Positions 19,437 to 31,940 of a DNA stretch of 64,000 bases are shown in pieces. Every line of letters begins with the position of its first letter. Position 1 is the first letter of the stretch. The notes below the pieces were generated by a model, which searched no databases, was not told the origin of the DNA, and worked only from the letters and a program-made list of their open reading frames with translations. The stretch lies in the NCBI GenBank assembly GCA_021234155.1, contig JAJEKV010000144.1:618001-682000 (forward strand), given 5' to 3'. The position numbers were made by a program, and so were the translations under genes. Source of the stretch: Isoetes taiwanensis (taxonomy: Eukaryota > Streptophyta > Lycopodiopsida > Isoetales > Isoetaceae).

Positions 19437-21034
19437 TGTGACGCTCCCTAAACATATACGGCGTTCCGGTCGTATACATACAGAAACTTCCCCCTCCCAT
19501 AGCAACCAGCTCACCATGGGCAGGGCCCTCTGTCTAACTCAGACCATCCGTAGAAAGATGCCCGGGTGAAGGACACGGAGGTGTCATTCGGCCCACGTCT
19601 TCAATGGGACTCCTAAGTCGCGGAAGCGTGAATACATGTTCGCACACAGCATAAATCATACGTAAATAACCACCACGAAGGGTGGCACATCCATCCAAGT
19701 ACTAATGGCAAAGAAGATGCATCTAGTCCTAAGGAAAACACCCCAAACCCCAGGTTCTACCCCGGCTCAGACTCCCGTGAGGATGGACTGACGGCTCGGT
19801 CTCAAGAGGTCAGCAGACAGAGGTATAACCTGGCGTTGGCTGGCATAGAACAGTGGCTAGGGTTGTCCACTCCATCCGCCCCTCCTGTGCACACTTTGCA
19901 GATGAGCTGAATCAAGCTATAGCGCCATTGTAGCCTTCCGGAGATGCAATCCCAAGGCATCATCCTTTGGGACTACTCCGGGTTACATCTCCCCGGTCCG
20001 ATGAGGCAGGTCAGGGAAGTGTCCCTTTCCAGAGTCGCAGTGATTCTATGGGTGAGCTAGAGAATACGTGCCGCATCAGCGACCCCCGCATCCGTACCCG
20101 ACCTACTCCCCTAAACCTACTCAAAGTACAGGATGATCACACCACTGTACCCAGGGAGTGTCAGACCCATACCCGGCCTAGTTCACTGGCCGGCTATTAG
20201 GCCTAGCTCACTGAAGGAGTCCCCGTAGCCTTCTATGCTCAGGCGAGACCCCACCCCACACTTCATCACTACGGCCCCTTGTCTAGTGCTTCAATCATGC
20301 CATAGATTCCACAGCTCGGTGGGATCTTGTGCACATGGCGCAATTACTGGGTACTACGGGAGCTACTAGGAGCATACTAATGAACATAGGTTACAGAGGT
20401 CTCTACTCCCCTTGATCCCTGCTTTCTGGAAGAACTAACAGAGATCCTACCAAAGATACATCCATCCATCCATCACAGAGCATAATCAATAGTTGAGAAC
20501 AGTTCTAACTATCAAACAAGGGTTAATCATGATTAGAGACAGGCAAAGAAGCCTGACAGAGGCGCTAGCCTACTAGAATCACAACTAAGCTAACTATGTA
20601 CTAACCGGAACCATAGCTAGCTCCACTATCCCTCTGGGTCGCCATCCTTCTGGCTGGAACAGGGTCGAATAGCATCTCAGGGTTGGGCAGCATCTCCTCC
20701 TCCATCTCCAATTGCCCCAAATCGAATTGGGGCAAATTGGGGTGCAACCCCCAATTTGGGTGTCCCAAATTGGAAACTCTGCCTTGCCCAATCGATTTGG
20801 GCCAGGTGGCGACTTTAGGTTGGTTAATATTAGCTAATTTGGTATTTTAGCCCTTTTTAATATTAGATTAAGCCCTAAATTCGAATTAGGGTTTTAGGTT
20901 AGGTTTCCACTTTAATAATGAATTATTAACATAGCTAACCTTAGCTTATGAATAATTAATGTGCCATTAATTATTCATAATGACGTGTCATGTATTTATA
21001 CTCAAAAAGGTGTATAAATATGTGGAACGTCACA
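19437..21034 (-). mobile_element. LTR of a diverged chromovirus family member (LTR-RT1)
   Basis: Starts TGTGACGCTCCC and ends GGAACGTCACA, as do the LTRs at 23963-25622 and 35646-37314. It shares blocks such as GGTTGTCCACTCCATCCGCC with them but is clearly diverged. It is inserted into the outer LTR-RT3 left LTR; GGTGT follows at 21035-21039. The partner LTR and a pol region are not visible to the left, so the element is either rearranged or extends beyond the window. Confidence 0.75.
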
Positions 21035-21420
21035 GGTGTCGCCAAGTTGTTCGCCCGGTGTCCGCCCTAGTTGGTTGCGATGTTCCTCCATTTGTTGTTG
21101 TAGGCCTTATATGACCAGCGAAGCCCTTTTAAAAGGCTTCAAGACCCTTTTTCTGTTAAATAGGGCTTTGATACCTTTTGTTGAATAAATATATTTAGGA
21201 AGGCGCGCCCCTTTATATTCAAAGAAAATCTTGATGCCTTTTATTAGGGCCTTTGCTCCCTTTTCCGTTGAAATATCCTGCCCCAATGAATCTAATGATG
21301 CTTGCTGGCTTATCTTATGGGATATTCACTAAAATGCTTGAGTCTACGGGTTAACATAAGCATTTACAACTTTCTCTCTCATTCTTCCCGATAACCACTC
21401 CCCCGAGCACCATAATATCA
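21035..21420 (-). mobile_element. Left (3') LTR of LTR-RT3, truncated
   Basis: Matches the right half of the LTR at 41885-42663 (TTCGCCCGGTGTCC, AAAAGGCTTC, TTGAATAAATA, CACTCCCCCGAGCACC) and ends in ATATCA. Its missing half was separated by the LTR-RT1 insertion. On the - strand it is preceded by a polypurine tract, as expected for a 3' LTR. Confidence 0.8.
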
Positions 21421-21440
21421 ATTCCTCCCCTTCCCGGGAT
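21421..21440 (-). other. Polypurine tract of LTR-RT3
   Basis: The - strand reads GGGAAGGGGAGGAAT immediately before the LTR start TGATATTATGG. This is the plus-strand priming site of the outer element. Confidence 0.7.
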
Positions 21441-21644
21441 TGATCGTCCTCGATCAAGAAATTATATGGCAAATTAACACAACCAAGTCCATGATTGCAA
21501 CCCTGATTGAGTCCACAATAAAAAAATATTCAAGTCCAGCCCTTTAGGCTAAAAGTTCTCAAGATTAATTATTAACAGGCTTTAAGGATATAGAAGATCA
21601 AGATCATCAATTACAAAATTGCTTATCAAGAACACGAGGACAAC

Positions 21645-23446
21645 ATGTCGGTGGCGCAGGAACAGTACGCCGCTGTAGCGGCAACAGGAGAAAGAAAGGG
21701 GCCAAACCCCGGAGAGAAAATTGGACGCCCGGCCCCGGAGGCTGCACCCAGCAGCTCGATAGCAGCAGTGATCGATTCTGGAGAAATAAGCTCTGTAAGT
21801 AATGGAAAAAAGATAGATCAATGGGGTTGGGGTTTGCAGAAGCGAGAATCTACGACCATGGCAAGAGAATCTATGACCATGGCAAGACAAGGAATGCTGG
21901 CAGAAGAAAAGATGGAACCCGAAACAGTAAATCAAGTACGTGAAAAGGAAAAACAGAGGTAAACAGTTCACCCAGTTCTTTCTTGAAGCCTTTAGCCACA
22001 GATTGCTGTATGGAAAATAAGCAAATAGGAGTGTTGAAAAATCGTTGAAATAAGGAGCCCATTGTTAATAGCAATGAAGCTGCAAGCTCTAATCCATGGA
22101 AACAGGGAAAGACAGTAGAAAGAATTATAAGGCCCAGGTTTTCTGAATGGATTAAGAAAGGATTCTCTAATGATTTCCGTAGCAGCAGAGTAGAGGAAGC
22201 ATTGAATTCCCTTTCTTCCAAAAATTCATCTACCAGTTTAGAACAACTTCTTCAATCAGCAGACTGTAAGGCAGAACATGGTAACCTAAAAATAACGGCG
22301 ATCGGTCACTCTAAACACGTCAGGAACATGGAGAATTTAATCTCTAAAGCAGTGGTGGGGTTTTTTACGGGAAGCTTTCTAGATTACAGAAAGCTACAAG
22401 CATGGCTTACCAGGCATCTGGACGCTCTGAAAATGCCACAGTTTCAGAGCATCAAAGCTATTGGCGGTAACTTTTTTCTCATATTATTTGATGACGAGAA
22501 AGCTGTGGAAAAGATAGTCTCCAGAGGAGTGGATCGTTTTGCAGGGGAATTTGTGTTATATCAATATTACACTCCAGGTTTTACCTCAGATAAAATGTCT
22601 GCCGTTAAACTTCCTTGTTGGTTTGAGATAGAACAATTGCCACCGGATATGATAGATCCAGAATTTTTAATTGCCATAGCAAAGAACTTAGGGTCATATA
22701 TAACTCACTCAATAGCAAAGGGCCCAAGGATTTGTGTCAGCATCACAGCAGCGGAGGGTATCCCGCAGTTTACTATCGTGCAAAATGGGATATATTACTC
22801 TTTGTTCAAGTTAAGGCTTATAAATGGATGGGAAATTAGAAGAATGTTCCCCACAATGGAAATTAAAGGTTTGGAAGATTGCTTCGTGTTCAGGAGAGAA
22901 ACGCAAGGCAATGTGAAAGTGATGGATGAGAAGGCAACAAAACTAAATGGGGAAAAAAATGGGAGGGATCATTTAAATTCAGGTGAAAGGGAACATGAAG
23001 AAATCTCAACCTCTAAAGACAATCTAGAACTAGGGAAGGAGCAAGTGCGAGAGGACTTAGAAAATAAAATGGAGAAAGTGAATCGGGAAGAATGGGCGAT
23101 AGTGCAGCACAAAAGTGGTGGCAGACTCAAAAATCAAATGCGAAAGAGGCTCCCCAATTCAGGGGACTACACAAAAATTCTCAAAGGTTATAATTATTCC
23201 AATAATAAAGCAACAATAGAGAATCACGATAAGGAAGCGCCTACCGATTATATGGCAATAGAATATCAAGTTGTTAATGGGGAGTTCCCAGTGCATAATA
23301 ACAGATGGGCTGATTTGCCAATAGATGAAAGTATGGAGAATCCTGAAAGTATGGAGAATTATGTTAGTGAAACATCACGAAAAAGGAGAATCACATCAGG
23401 ACAGGAAGAACAATATTGTAACGCGACACTCGCCCAAACAATTTAA
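21645..23446 (+). pseudogene. LINE ORF1 protein (DUF4283-type)
   Basis: An N-terminal piece (21645-21962) is separated by stops and a frame change from the main frame, which is open from about 22047 and runs to 23446. The middle has the DUF4283 pattern: a strand-rich region with FFLILFDDEKAVEKIV, FVLYQYYTPGF, LPCWFEIEQLPPDM and INGWEIRRMF. The C-terminal third is charged and low-complexity. No CCHC zinc knuckle is visible, although many plant L1 ORF1 proteins have one. DUF4283 proteins bind element RNA and package it with ORF2. The stop at 23444-23446 overlaps the ORF2 start region. Confidence 0.8.
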
Positions 23447-23962
23447 TGTGTTCTCTAATGGAGCAAAAAATTCTGAGCTGGAATATCAGGGGGATAAAAT
23501 CTTCTGAGGCCAAAGGCAGTAGACTCTCCCTAGCATTGAAAAAAATTTGTCCAGATGTTGTTTGTCTACAGGAACATAAATGTAAACAAGAAGAAGTAGG
23601 AATTTTGCTTAAGGGAAGAGTATGTGGGCATTATATCTTCTAGTGGCAGCTCTAGCGCAGGAACCTTTATCGCTTGGAAAAAACAACTGAAAGTTTTATC
23701 GACATATACTGATCACTTTGGGAGGTGCGCAATAGTAACATGGTATGCTCATGGTAAAAAATGGGGCGTGATAAATATTTATGCACATAATCAAGCTAGA
23801 CAAAGGTCATCCCTATGGGCGAGTGTAAAGAATAAGCTGAAAAACTTTGACCGTGACATATTATGGATTCTGGTCAGGGACTTTAATATGGTGGAAAATA
23901 GCAGTGATAGATATGGGAGCGGGGCCGATGTTGACATGGATTCGAAAGGGAGCAATGGCTGA
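23446..23962 (+). pseudogene. LINE ORF2, 5' part: apurinic-type endonuclease
   Basis: Starts with KILSWNIRGI, followed by CPDVVCLQEHK (catalytic Glu region), GTFIAWKK, WGVINIYAHN and DFNMVENSSDRYG (catalytic Asp/Asn loop; the usual GDFN is RDFN here). There is a frameshift near 23630, where the frame of 23446-23643 hands over to that of 23624-23962. The reading frame stops at the chromovirus insertion and resumes beyond it at 37320 with FIEIQGDPGFTWCNG and HDRCYIS. Confidence 0.85.
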
Positions 23963-25622
23963 TGTGACGTCCCCTACTCGTATACGGTGCTCTCACCGTA
24001 TACAAACAGGAGTTCATCCCCCATACCAGCTCCATGCTAATACAGGGCCTTCCACATGACACTGCAACCGTGACGGGTTCCAGTGGGAAGAGTGGAAGGG
24101 TCATTGCACCCCGTCTCCCTCAGGGCCTACCTAGCTGCGGAAGCGTAAACATACATGTCAGTAGCACATACATCAACATCACATGACCATCACGAAGGAT
24201 GGTCCTCCACATATCTGCATAGACAAAGATCAGCACATCACATAGGGAATCCTACCCAAGGCTCGGACTCAAAGGGATGACTGACGGCTTGGGTCTCCAG
24301 AGTTCATTGCAGACAGAATTCATGGCAATGGATTTGGCTGGCATATGAACATGGTTGAGGGTTGTCCACTCCATCCGCCCCTCCTGTGCACACTTTGCAG
24401 AGTGGGCTGAAAAGTGTTGGGACCTGACTGTAGCCCGCCGGATGCATAGCCAAAGGGGCTATTCCTGGGCTCATCTTCCCAGTTCCGATGGGGCAGGTAG
24501 GGATCACTCCCTCCAGAGATCTACATGCTGACTCAGGGTGACTAGAGGGCCACTGCCCGTATTCGACTGAACCCACTGGAAAGTGAACACCACTTCACGG
24601 GTGTCGAGCCCATGCCTTGCCCGCACGCAGTGGCAAGCCATTGGACCTAGTCACAATGGTTCCCGGTAGGCCTTACACACCAGAGGAACCGTGCAAGAGT
24701 CAGGACATGAACCTCCTTCTCAGCCAGTCTGGCCCCTTCACCCACATCCCGGTGTGGCTCTTGTGCACAGGCCGAATCTACAGTGTGCTAGAGAGGCTAC
24801 TCTAGGAGCATCAACTACAAAGCTTTAGGTCTCTACCCCCCTTCCCAATACAAGGAGTTCATAGAGATACATCATCCATATACTTCACAGAGAACTAAAG
24901 AACTAGATCTAATCTACAACATAGAGTTAGGTTCTTTAGTTAGAATCTACTATCTAGAGATCTAGAGGGCTGCTATGGGCAATTTAATAGGCTAAACCTA
25001 CTGATTCAATGACTAAAATGGGGTTTAGACTATCTAATTGGCCAAATACCTGATCCTTGAGGGGCTCCTCCTGACCTGAGCTCGACCATCCTGCTGAAAC
25101 GCTCGAATCAAGAGAAACTAAGGATGCAATTCTCCCAGGCAGAGTCTGGGATGCGGTTTTGGCTGTTGAGGCAGCCAAAACAGAGTCCTAAAGCCCTAAA
25201 ATCGAAAATTGGGCTAGTTAGGGTTTCCTACCCTATATAGACAAGGGGGTTGGCTAGGGTTTCCAATTATCCCCTTTTGGCATGTGGGATAATTGGAAAT
25301 GGGCCCACTTGCCTTTAAGGGCTAGGTGGCCAAATGTGCACACATGGAAATGTGTGCCCACATTAATGTGTACATTGGAAAATGTGCACATTAATTGCAC
25401 CTATGGGTGTGGCCCACTTGGCATGAGGTGTCCACTTGGAAATGTGTGCCCACCTTAATGTGTACATTGGAAAATGTGCACATTAATAGTTGCACATATT
25501 TCTGGCAAGTTGCCCCCTAGGGCTACTCACCTGGCTACACGCTTAGCGTACGTCGCCACCGGAGTGGCGTGTGGCGAAGACGGTATACGCCCCGGGCCGA
25601 TAATCGCGGCCGGAACGTCACA
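23963..25622 (-). repeat. 3' LTR of LTR-RT2
   Basis: Starts TGTGACGTCCCC and ends GGAACGTCACA on the + strand; aligns throughout with 35646-37314. Internal features include long imperfect duplications (ACATTGGAAAATGTGCACATTAAT twice, about 25371 and 25462). It has no coding content. Confidence 0.9.
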
Positions 25623-25640
25623 TTCTCCCCACCTTGAAAT
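25623..25640 (-). other. Polypurine tract of LTR-RT2
   Basis: The - strand reads AAGGTGGGGAGAA directly before the LTR start TGTGACG. Confidence 0.7.
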
Positions 25641-26480
25641 GATGCTGTCCGCAGCATCGTGGTTCTCCCCACCTTGGGGTCATCGTAACCTGCAATCAAC
25701 CTGATACATACGATAACTACTATAATTCCTACACATTTATTAAGATTACCTTAAGGTAATACTTTTATGACATTATCACATCATTATATTATGAAATAAC
25801 TTATCAATTCATAACATTACTAAACAGTTACTCCATAGTTCACTTAACATGACAATTAAGTTTATCAAAATTTAAAATTAACGTCAGAGGTACTCTTGAT
25901 TCCTTGCAACACATTCCAACAAAATTTGTGTTGCAAGTCTTTGAGCTTCGACCGCCTTGCCCTCCGAGCGCTCTATTGGCCTCAGCAGTCGACACTCACG
26001 TTAGTACCATTTAATTATTAATAAAATTTTGGTTATATGGTGACCATCCCACCTATCTACATGGATGCATGGCTAATCTCGGCAGTAGGAAGAGGGTGAA
26101 TCTTCCATTATGGCGTGAGAGGCGGCGCTATATGCCTATATGCCGCTCATGCCTACACCTCTAGTTGCCCAAACGTGGAGGATATCCTTCAGCGTGGGGC
26201 GTGAAGGATAGATTCCTCCTATCAAAGCATATATGGGGCTAAAGGTGCTTTCCCTATCAATGCATTCCTCCATGACCTCCTTTCTCTCGAGGTCGCTCTA
26301 CTGCCTCGTGGGACGTAAGTAGACTTTCTAATCTACCTTCCACTCGCCTAAAGCCCGAAACGCGGTCATGCCTACATTGACATTACACCACGCCCTAGAG
26401 ATCACCGTAGTGGTCCCATCATCGGTAACAACGCATGCGACCCATACTAAGCATAGGTTACATGCGTAGATTAATCTTAA
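25641..26480. other. 3' untranslated interior of LTR-RT2
   Basis: No ORF between the chromodomain and the polypurine tract. AT-rich near the LTR, GC-richer toward integrase. Confidence 0.5.
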
Positions 26481-27990
26481 TTACACAAGAATTAACCTAC
26501 ACAAATCGACATGCCGAGCCGATTTCTTGAGGAGATGACCTTGCCGGGCCCCATTGCTCCATAAACCGTGGATCTTTGCTTTTACTAAATCTTTCTTAAG
26601 TACCCACGTCGCGTCTTCCAGCGGTAAGTGTTTCCACTTGACCAAATCTTTGGAGGAATTCTGATCTCCTCGTTTTCTTGAAAGCTTTATCAAGAATCAG
26701 TCGGAACTATTTCGGTGCTTCCTCCGTCATTTCCAACAACGTTGGAGAATCCAAGACCGATGCGGATTTGGAGTATGCTTCTTCAACAAACTCACGTGGA
26801 AGACCTTATGAATCTTTAGGTGTCTTTGGCAAGTCTAGCTTGTAGGATTGATTACCTACTCTCTTGACTATCACGAAGGCCCAGCCCACCTTGGAGCAAG
26901 CTTCTTGCGATTCTGCCGATCCCGAAGCTTTGCACCTTCACCTTGATCTTGAGCCAAACATCATCTCCAACTTTGAACTCTCTTATCGTTCGATGCTTGT
27001 CTACGATGCTCTTTCGACGACTTCTTGCCGCTAGCGAGATAACCTCGAACTTCTTCCACAAGTCGCCGCATATCGGCCAACATCTGGCTGAAACTTCCAC
27101 TTTTGACACGGGGTTGTGCCAAGTGTCCGAGTTAAATCGATAGCCGTAATTGATCATAAAACGGCGACATTTGGGATGATTCCACGCTTGGTGCTATTGT
27201 ATGCAAACTCCACCAAGTGAATAAATTCTTCCCACATACTTTGCTTATTCCGCATAGTTTCAGAGCATGTCCTCTAAAATCCTGTTGGTCCGCTTCTCCA
27301 CCGCCATATCCGGCTCGAGGATGATATGCCGTGGCTCATGGATAGCTTTCACGGATCGTCGTAAAAGAGGTCTTGCCAAAAGGCGCCATGAACCCGGATC
27401 CCCGTCGGAGATGATCTCCCTTGGCATGCCATGAAGCCTCAAGATCTCTTTGGTGAAGAGCTTTGTTGTGATCCATAGTCAGACCGTGGTCCCGCAAGGC
27501 ACAAAATGTGCCATCTTAGACAACTTGTCGACCACTACCATCAAGGCATCCTTCCCTCTTGTCGTTCTTGGGAGTCCCGTGATGAAATCCATGCCTGATT
27601 ACCTCCCACTTAGCGCTTGGCACCGCTAATGGCTCCAATGCCCCCTCGAATCGGGCTGCTCCGCCTTTGTCGGCACGACATAGCTGGCATTCCTTGATGT
27701 AGCGAGCTACCGCTTCTTCATTCCTCGGCCAATAATAGCTGCTGCGTACTTTGAAATATGTTTTCATGAATCCCGCATGGCCAGCTATTGGCCAAGCAGC
27801 GTGTCGTGGAGGATCAATTTCCTTACACCCGATGATTCTGCACGCACAACTTGTTCTTATGGTATAACAGTTGCCTTCCTTCTTAAAATGCTTAAAGGCT
27901 TCCCCGCTCTTTATGTTTCTAGCCTCCCTAGAGAGACTTGCCCACACTTCCTTGAAATCCACGTCCGTTGGCAAAGGACTCTTCAATCAT
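26481..27990 (-). pseudogene. Chromovirus integrase with C-terminal chromodomain
   Basis: Reading leftward: a zinc-binding segment with HAGFMKTYFKVRSSYYWPR and YIKECQLCRADKG (HHCC type) at 27990-27516; a core-domain segment with RLHGMPREIISDGDP at 27442-27260, which carries the second catalytic Asp block; and a C-terminal segment with REFKVGDDVWLKI at 27157-26852. A chromodomain piece with LVKWKHLPLEDATWV follows at 26693-26481. Chromodomains of this class guide integration to methylated-histone chromatin. Frames change several times; part of the core (DKLSKMAHF-type block) is damaged. Frameshifts may be sequence artefacts. Confidence 0.85.
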
Positions 27991-27999
27991 CTTACCAAA

Positions 28000-29110
28000 G
28001 TCATTTGGAGATCGCCGAAATTGCATTGCAATGCACTCTAGTTGTCGGGGATGCATTGAAAGCGCATCCGCTACCACATTGAGCTTCCCCGGCTTGTAGA
28101 CTATATCAAAGTCGTACTCTTCAAGGAACTCCATCCACCTTCTCGCCTCCGGGTTGAGGTGTGGTTGCGTGAATACATATTGAGGCTCGGTGGTCCGTAT
28201 CCAACTGGAACTTCCTTCCCAAAAGGTAGTGCCTCCAAATTCTTAATGCCCCGACAACCGCAAGCAATTCTCGATCGCGGGCGTGGGGTAGCGTGGCGTT
28301 CGGCGTCGTTCATCTTCCCGGAATCATACGCTACCACGCCGCTCTTCTTGCATAAGACCGCTCCTGTAGCTATCTTACTTGCGTCCGTCGCTACAAGCTT
28401 ATCTTTCTCCGGTCCGCAGGTTATCTTTGGGGCTGTAGTTAAAGCTTCCTTCAACAATTCAAACCCTCGCGGGCTTTCTTGTGCCAATGCTACGCCCAAT
28501 CTTTCACTTTCTACGCCCTCGTCAAGTCTCATTGTTGGGCTGCTATCTTGCAAAGTTCTTCACGAACTTCTGTAGTACCGCTAGGCCGAGGAAACCGACT
28601 TCATGCACATTCTTGGCGCCGCCCATCAATAGCGGCTTCAATCTTTGCGGGGATCCGGCCGAGATGCCTTCTGCCGAGATCACATGACCTAGATACTCCA
28701 CCTTCTTCAAGGCGGTGGCGCCCGACAACTTGGCGCATAACCGGTGCCTCTTCAACTTCTCCAAAGACTCTTCTCGAAGTGTTATGCGTGCTCTTCAAGG
28801 ATGCGCTATACACCAAAATGTCATCAAAGAAAACAATCACAAAGGTGTCTAAAAACTCCCGAAGATGTCGTTCATGAGCTTCATGAACGTTATGGGGCAT
28901 TCGATAAGCAAAGGCATTACCGCGGAACTCATAGTGCCCATACCGCTCAAGGCGGTCTTATGGATATCTTCTTCCTTTATCCGATCTGATGATAACCCGA
29001 CCTTAAGTCGATTTTTGGAGAAGATCCTTGCACCTTGGAGCTGATCCATCAAGTCATCTGATCAGGAAGCGCATACTTGTTCTTAATGGTGTGCTTGTTC
29101 AACCGCCTAT
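28000..29110 (-). pseudogene. Chromovirus reverse transcriptase and RNase H
   Basis: Blocks in several frames on the - strand: MMDQLQGARIFSKNRL, IRIKEEDIHKTA and FFDDILVYS (the YxDD active site, here FFDD) around 29050-28780; VEYLGHVISAEGIS at 28720; and a RNase H segment with DKLVATDASKIATGAVLCKK and EYDFDIVYKPGKLNVVADALS at 28470-28050. These are the standard Ty3/gypsy RT-RH motifs. No continuous frame remains. Confidence 0.85.
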
Positions 29111-29541
29111 AGTCTATGCACATCCTTAAGCGCCATCCTTCTTCTTAACGAAGAGAATGGGCGCCCAAATGGCTAAACACTAGGTCTAATGAAACCTAGG
29201 TCAAGCGGCTCCCCGAATCGCTTCTTTAGCTCGACAACTCCTGCGTTGTCATTCTATATGGAGCCTTGCTTGTTGGCTTTGTTCGGTTCGAAAGTGCAAT
29301 CCTCGCGCTTTCGACTCCCTATATGGAGGGAGCTGCTTGATCTCATCCGAAAGAGATCATGGAACTCCGTGATCGCTTTTAGCTACTTGCCCGGCAACTT
29401 GTCGAGCACCTTGTCTTCTTTGCTTCCTTCCGATTCTCGCTCACTAATCTCAAGCTTGAAGATGTGCATGCCACCGCTCACTCTTGATGCACTTGAAGCG
29501 ACCTCTTAGAAGACATGCACCGCATGATGGGAACAACTTCT

Positions 29542-29790
29542 TTACCTCGTGATTTCGATGATCTTGCCGTCGGCGTTGGGAAGGTCACCTTCCGCTTTCC
29601 CGCGATCGATAATGGCCCTGGCTGGCCCAAGGTACTCCATTCCTATGATCAAGTCATACTTGCCAATGCCCATTACTTCTGCCCCTATCCGGATATTAAT
29701 CCGCAAGTCGATGTCGGTTAATTCTCTTGCCCGTCGGCCCCTTTTTCGCACCACTTGCTAAGACAACGGGTCTTGGCTTTGACTTTAGCG
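29542..29790 (-). pseudogene. Chromovirus aspartic protease, C-terminal part
   Basis: Contains ELTDIDLRINIRIG and KYDLIIGMEYLGPARAIIDR, the region that follows the active site in gypsy proteases (usual form YDVILGMDWL). The active-site D-T/S-G segment lies just to the right (about 29830: reading VILIDWGSSHNFA-like) but in a shifted frame. Confidence 0.7.
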
Positions 29791-29899
29791 GCTTCAACTT
29801 CAACATTTGAACCATTACGGGGGATGCAAAGTTATGGCTACTTCCCCAGTCTATCAAGACTATGAAGGACTTGGCCTTGGCCTTCCCTCTTGTGGAAAT

Positions 29900-31130
29900 T
29901 ACTTTATCTTGGCTCTCTCGCTTGCTCTGTATCTATTGCGGCAAAGATGTGGCTCACCACGGATGTAGTCGCTGGGCTTCCTCGCCCGTCGTCGTCAGGG
30001 CCAGGCGCCCCAATCTCCCAACTCCGCTAGAGTCGCACTCATGGCGTAGGGGCGGTTTTGCGTCCTATGGCCCGGCTGGAAACACGAAGCAATTTGCTTT
30101 TCTATGCACTCCCGCCTCTTTTTCCTGGGCATCGCTGCAAAAGGATCGCCTTTGCTTTGGAGTAGTTTGACCCTCCTGCTTGTCCTTGAAGGACACCTGC
30201 TTCTTCTCTCTTTGTTTGCCCTGGTTCCCACCATATGGGGCTCTATTTGGACTGGACCGGCTGCCCTAGGGCTATAGCTTCTGTCGCCTTGCCTTTATCC
30301 CGGAAATCGGCCGCCGCCGCCCGGCTATTACGGGGTCCCACCCCGCAAGCTTATAGCCTTGGATTCCGCTTCCGATCTTTTGTCCTAGGGTTTATTGCCC
30401 TCACAAGCTTAAGGGATCTCCTCATTCAGTCCCTCAATATAGCTTTCTCTTTGCATGCTTCTCTCCCAACCCGGCACATCTGACCTTAGCCTCATGAATT
30501 CCTCTGTATATTTACGGACTGATTTGTTGCCTTGCCGCAACCTATAAAACCGGCTTTGCATCATCTTTGGACTTATGTTCCTCGGACGTAGTGGCGCTTT
30601 GAAGGCTTTAGCAAACTTTCTCGAACTTACAAGCATCCCCGCTTAAGCCATGTGCCTTTGCATAACCCTTCCACCAAATCCGGCGGCTCCTTTCAAGTTG
30701 GCTGTTGCAACTCGCCTTTGTCTTTGTCTTTCATGCCATAAGCATTGCCGGTACTCACTCATTTCGATCCGACCATGCCTCGCTTCAAATCGACTGTTCT
30801 CCCCGAGAAGCTGTTTCGATTCAAGGGCCTTCCATACATTGCCGGTCACGGAATCTACCTTCTTACGGTAGTCGAGGCCCCAGTATCTCTTTGTCGATCC
30901 ATCCAGGGTGTTCCCTCATCTTCCATCTTGGTGTTCCTTTGCCTTCCATCCGCCCGGTCCAGCCCCGCTGCTCTTCCTCTTCTTCCGAGTCGAAGTGCGA
31001 AGTCCGAACTTGAGTCGGAAGATTCCGGTTGGAGGATCTCCTTCTCTTGCTCCTCTTCTTGTCCCTTCACGCTCTCCGAAGCTGATGCTTCGGTGACGAA
31101 GGCGTTGCCCAAGAACCCATTCACGCTTTG
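29900..31130 (-). pseudogene. Chromovirus gag
   Basis: Blocks include KMMQSRFYRLRQGNKSVRKYTEEFMRL (30636-30409), the conserved retrotransposon gag core, preceded by an acidic/Ser-rich N-terminal region (31124-30855) and followed by a degraded zinc knuckle (CFQPGHRTQNRP, near 30100). Frames shift between blocks. Between gag and gene X (31140-31940) another - strand open stretch (31871-31617) has no recognised content. Confidence 0.75.
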
Positions 31131-31940
31131 CGGACATGCAAGGCCTTTATCTGCTCAGTCGAGTCCTCATCGGGATATCTCCTCCTCGGGGTCATGGGTT
31201 CCATATCTTGAATAGGTTCCTTGCGGGGGTGGTGGTCTGGGCGGGTGCGCTCTTCTATCGAGGTCTCGATTTGTCGTTCCCCTGCGTTTAGGCTTCTAGC
31301 TGCATACACAAGCAATTCATGGCTATTTGGTTAGTTTCATTTGTTCTCTTGCATTGTTTATGTTTGTTGGTATAGTTGTGGGGCAAAAATACATCAACAA
31401 AGCATTTAAAGTGCAAATGTAATTGTATTTATATATCATACAATATTTTAGTACAAAAAGTCTCAGGGATCAAGAGTCTAACTAGTCTTGAAATCGCCGG
31501 GTAAGGCGGGTTGTCTTCAAGGAACTTCTTAACTTGGGCCGTCCCCACCGAAAGTGACCCAAGTTCTCGATGATGCTTGGCCGACGAGCCTCCCCGCAAG
31601 GCTCTCACCAAGTCTTCTACTCTGGGTCGGATCGGAGGGTGAGGGCATGCGATCCGCCGTAATCTCGGCCCGACGTCGGTTGGGGTATGGCGAAGTCGAA
31701 GAGGTCGAGTGCCATTGCCCTCTTGACCAGGACAGCATAGTCGACATTTGTTGCTATTCGAGCATGCCTGCCGAAGCCTGAGAGTGCAATCAGCATGAAC
31801 ACTCCTTCTTCACCTCTGGGGCTGAACTTGCGGTGTATTACCGCTATTCTCCCATCCATCAGCAGCGGCAAGTAGTACTGGCGAACTGTCGTTGTGTCAT
31901 TTGAAGCTTCTCCGCTTGTTTGGCCTCCACTCTGTGCCGG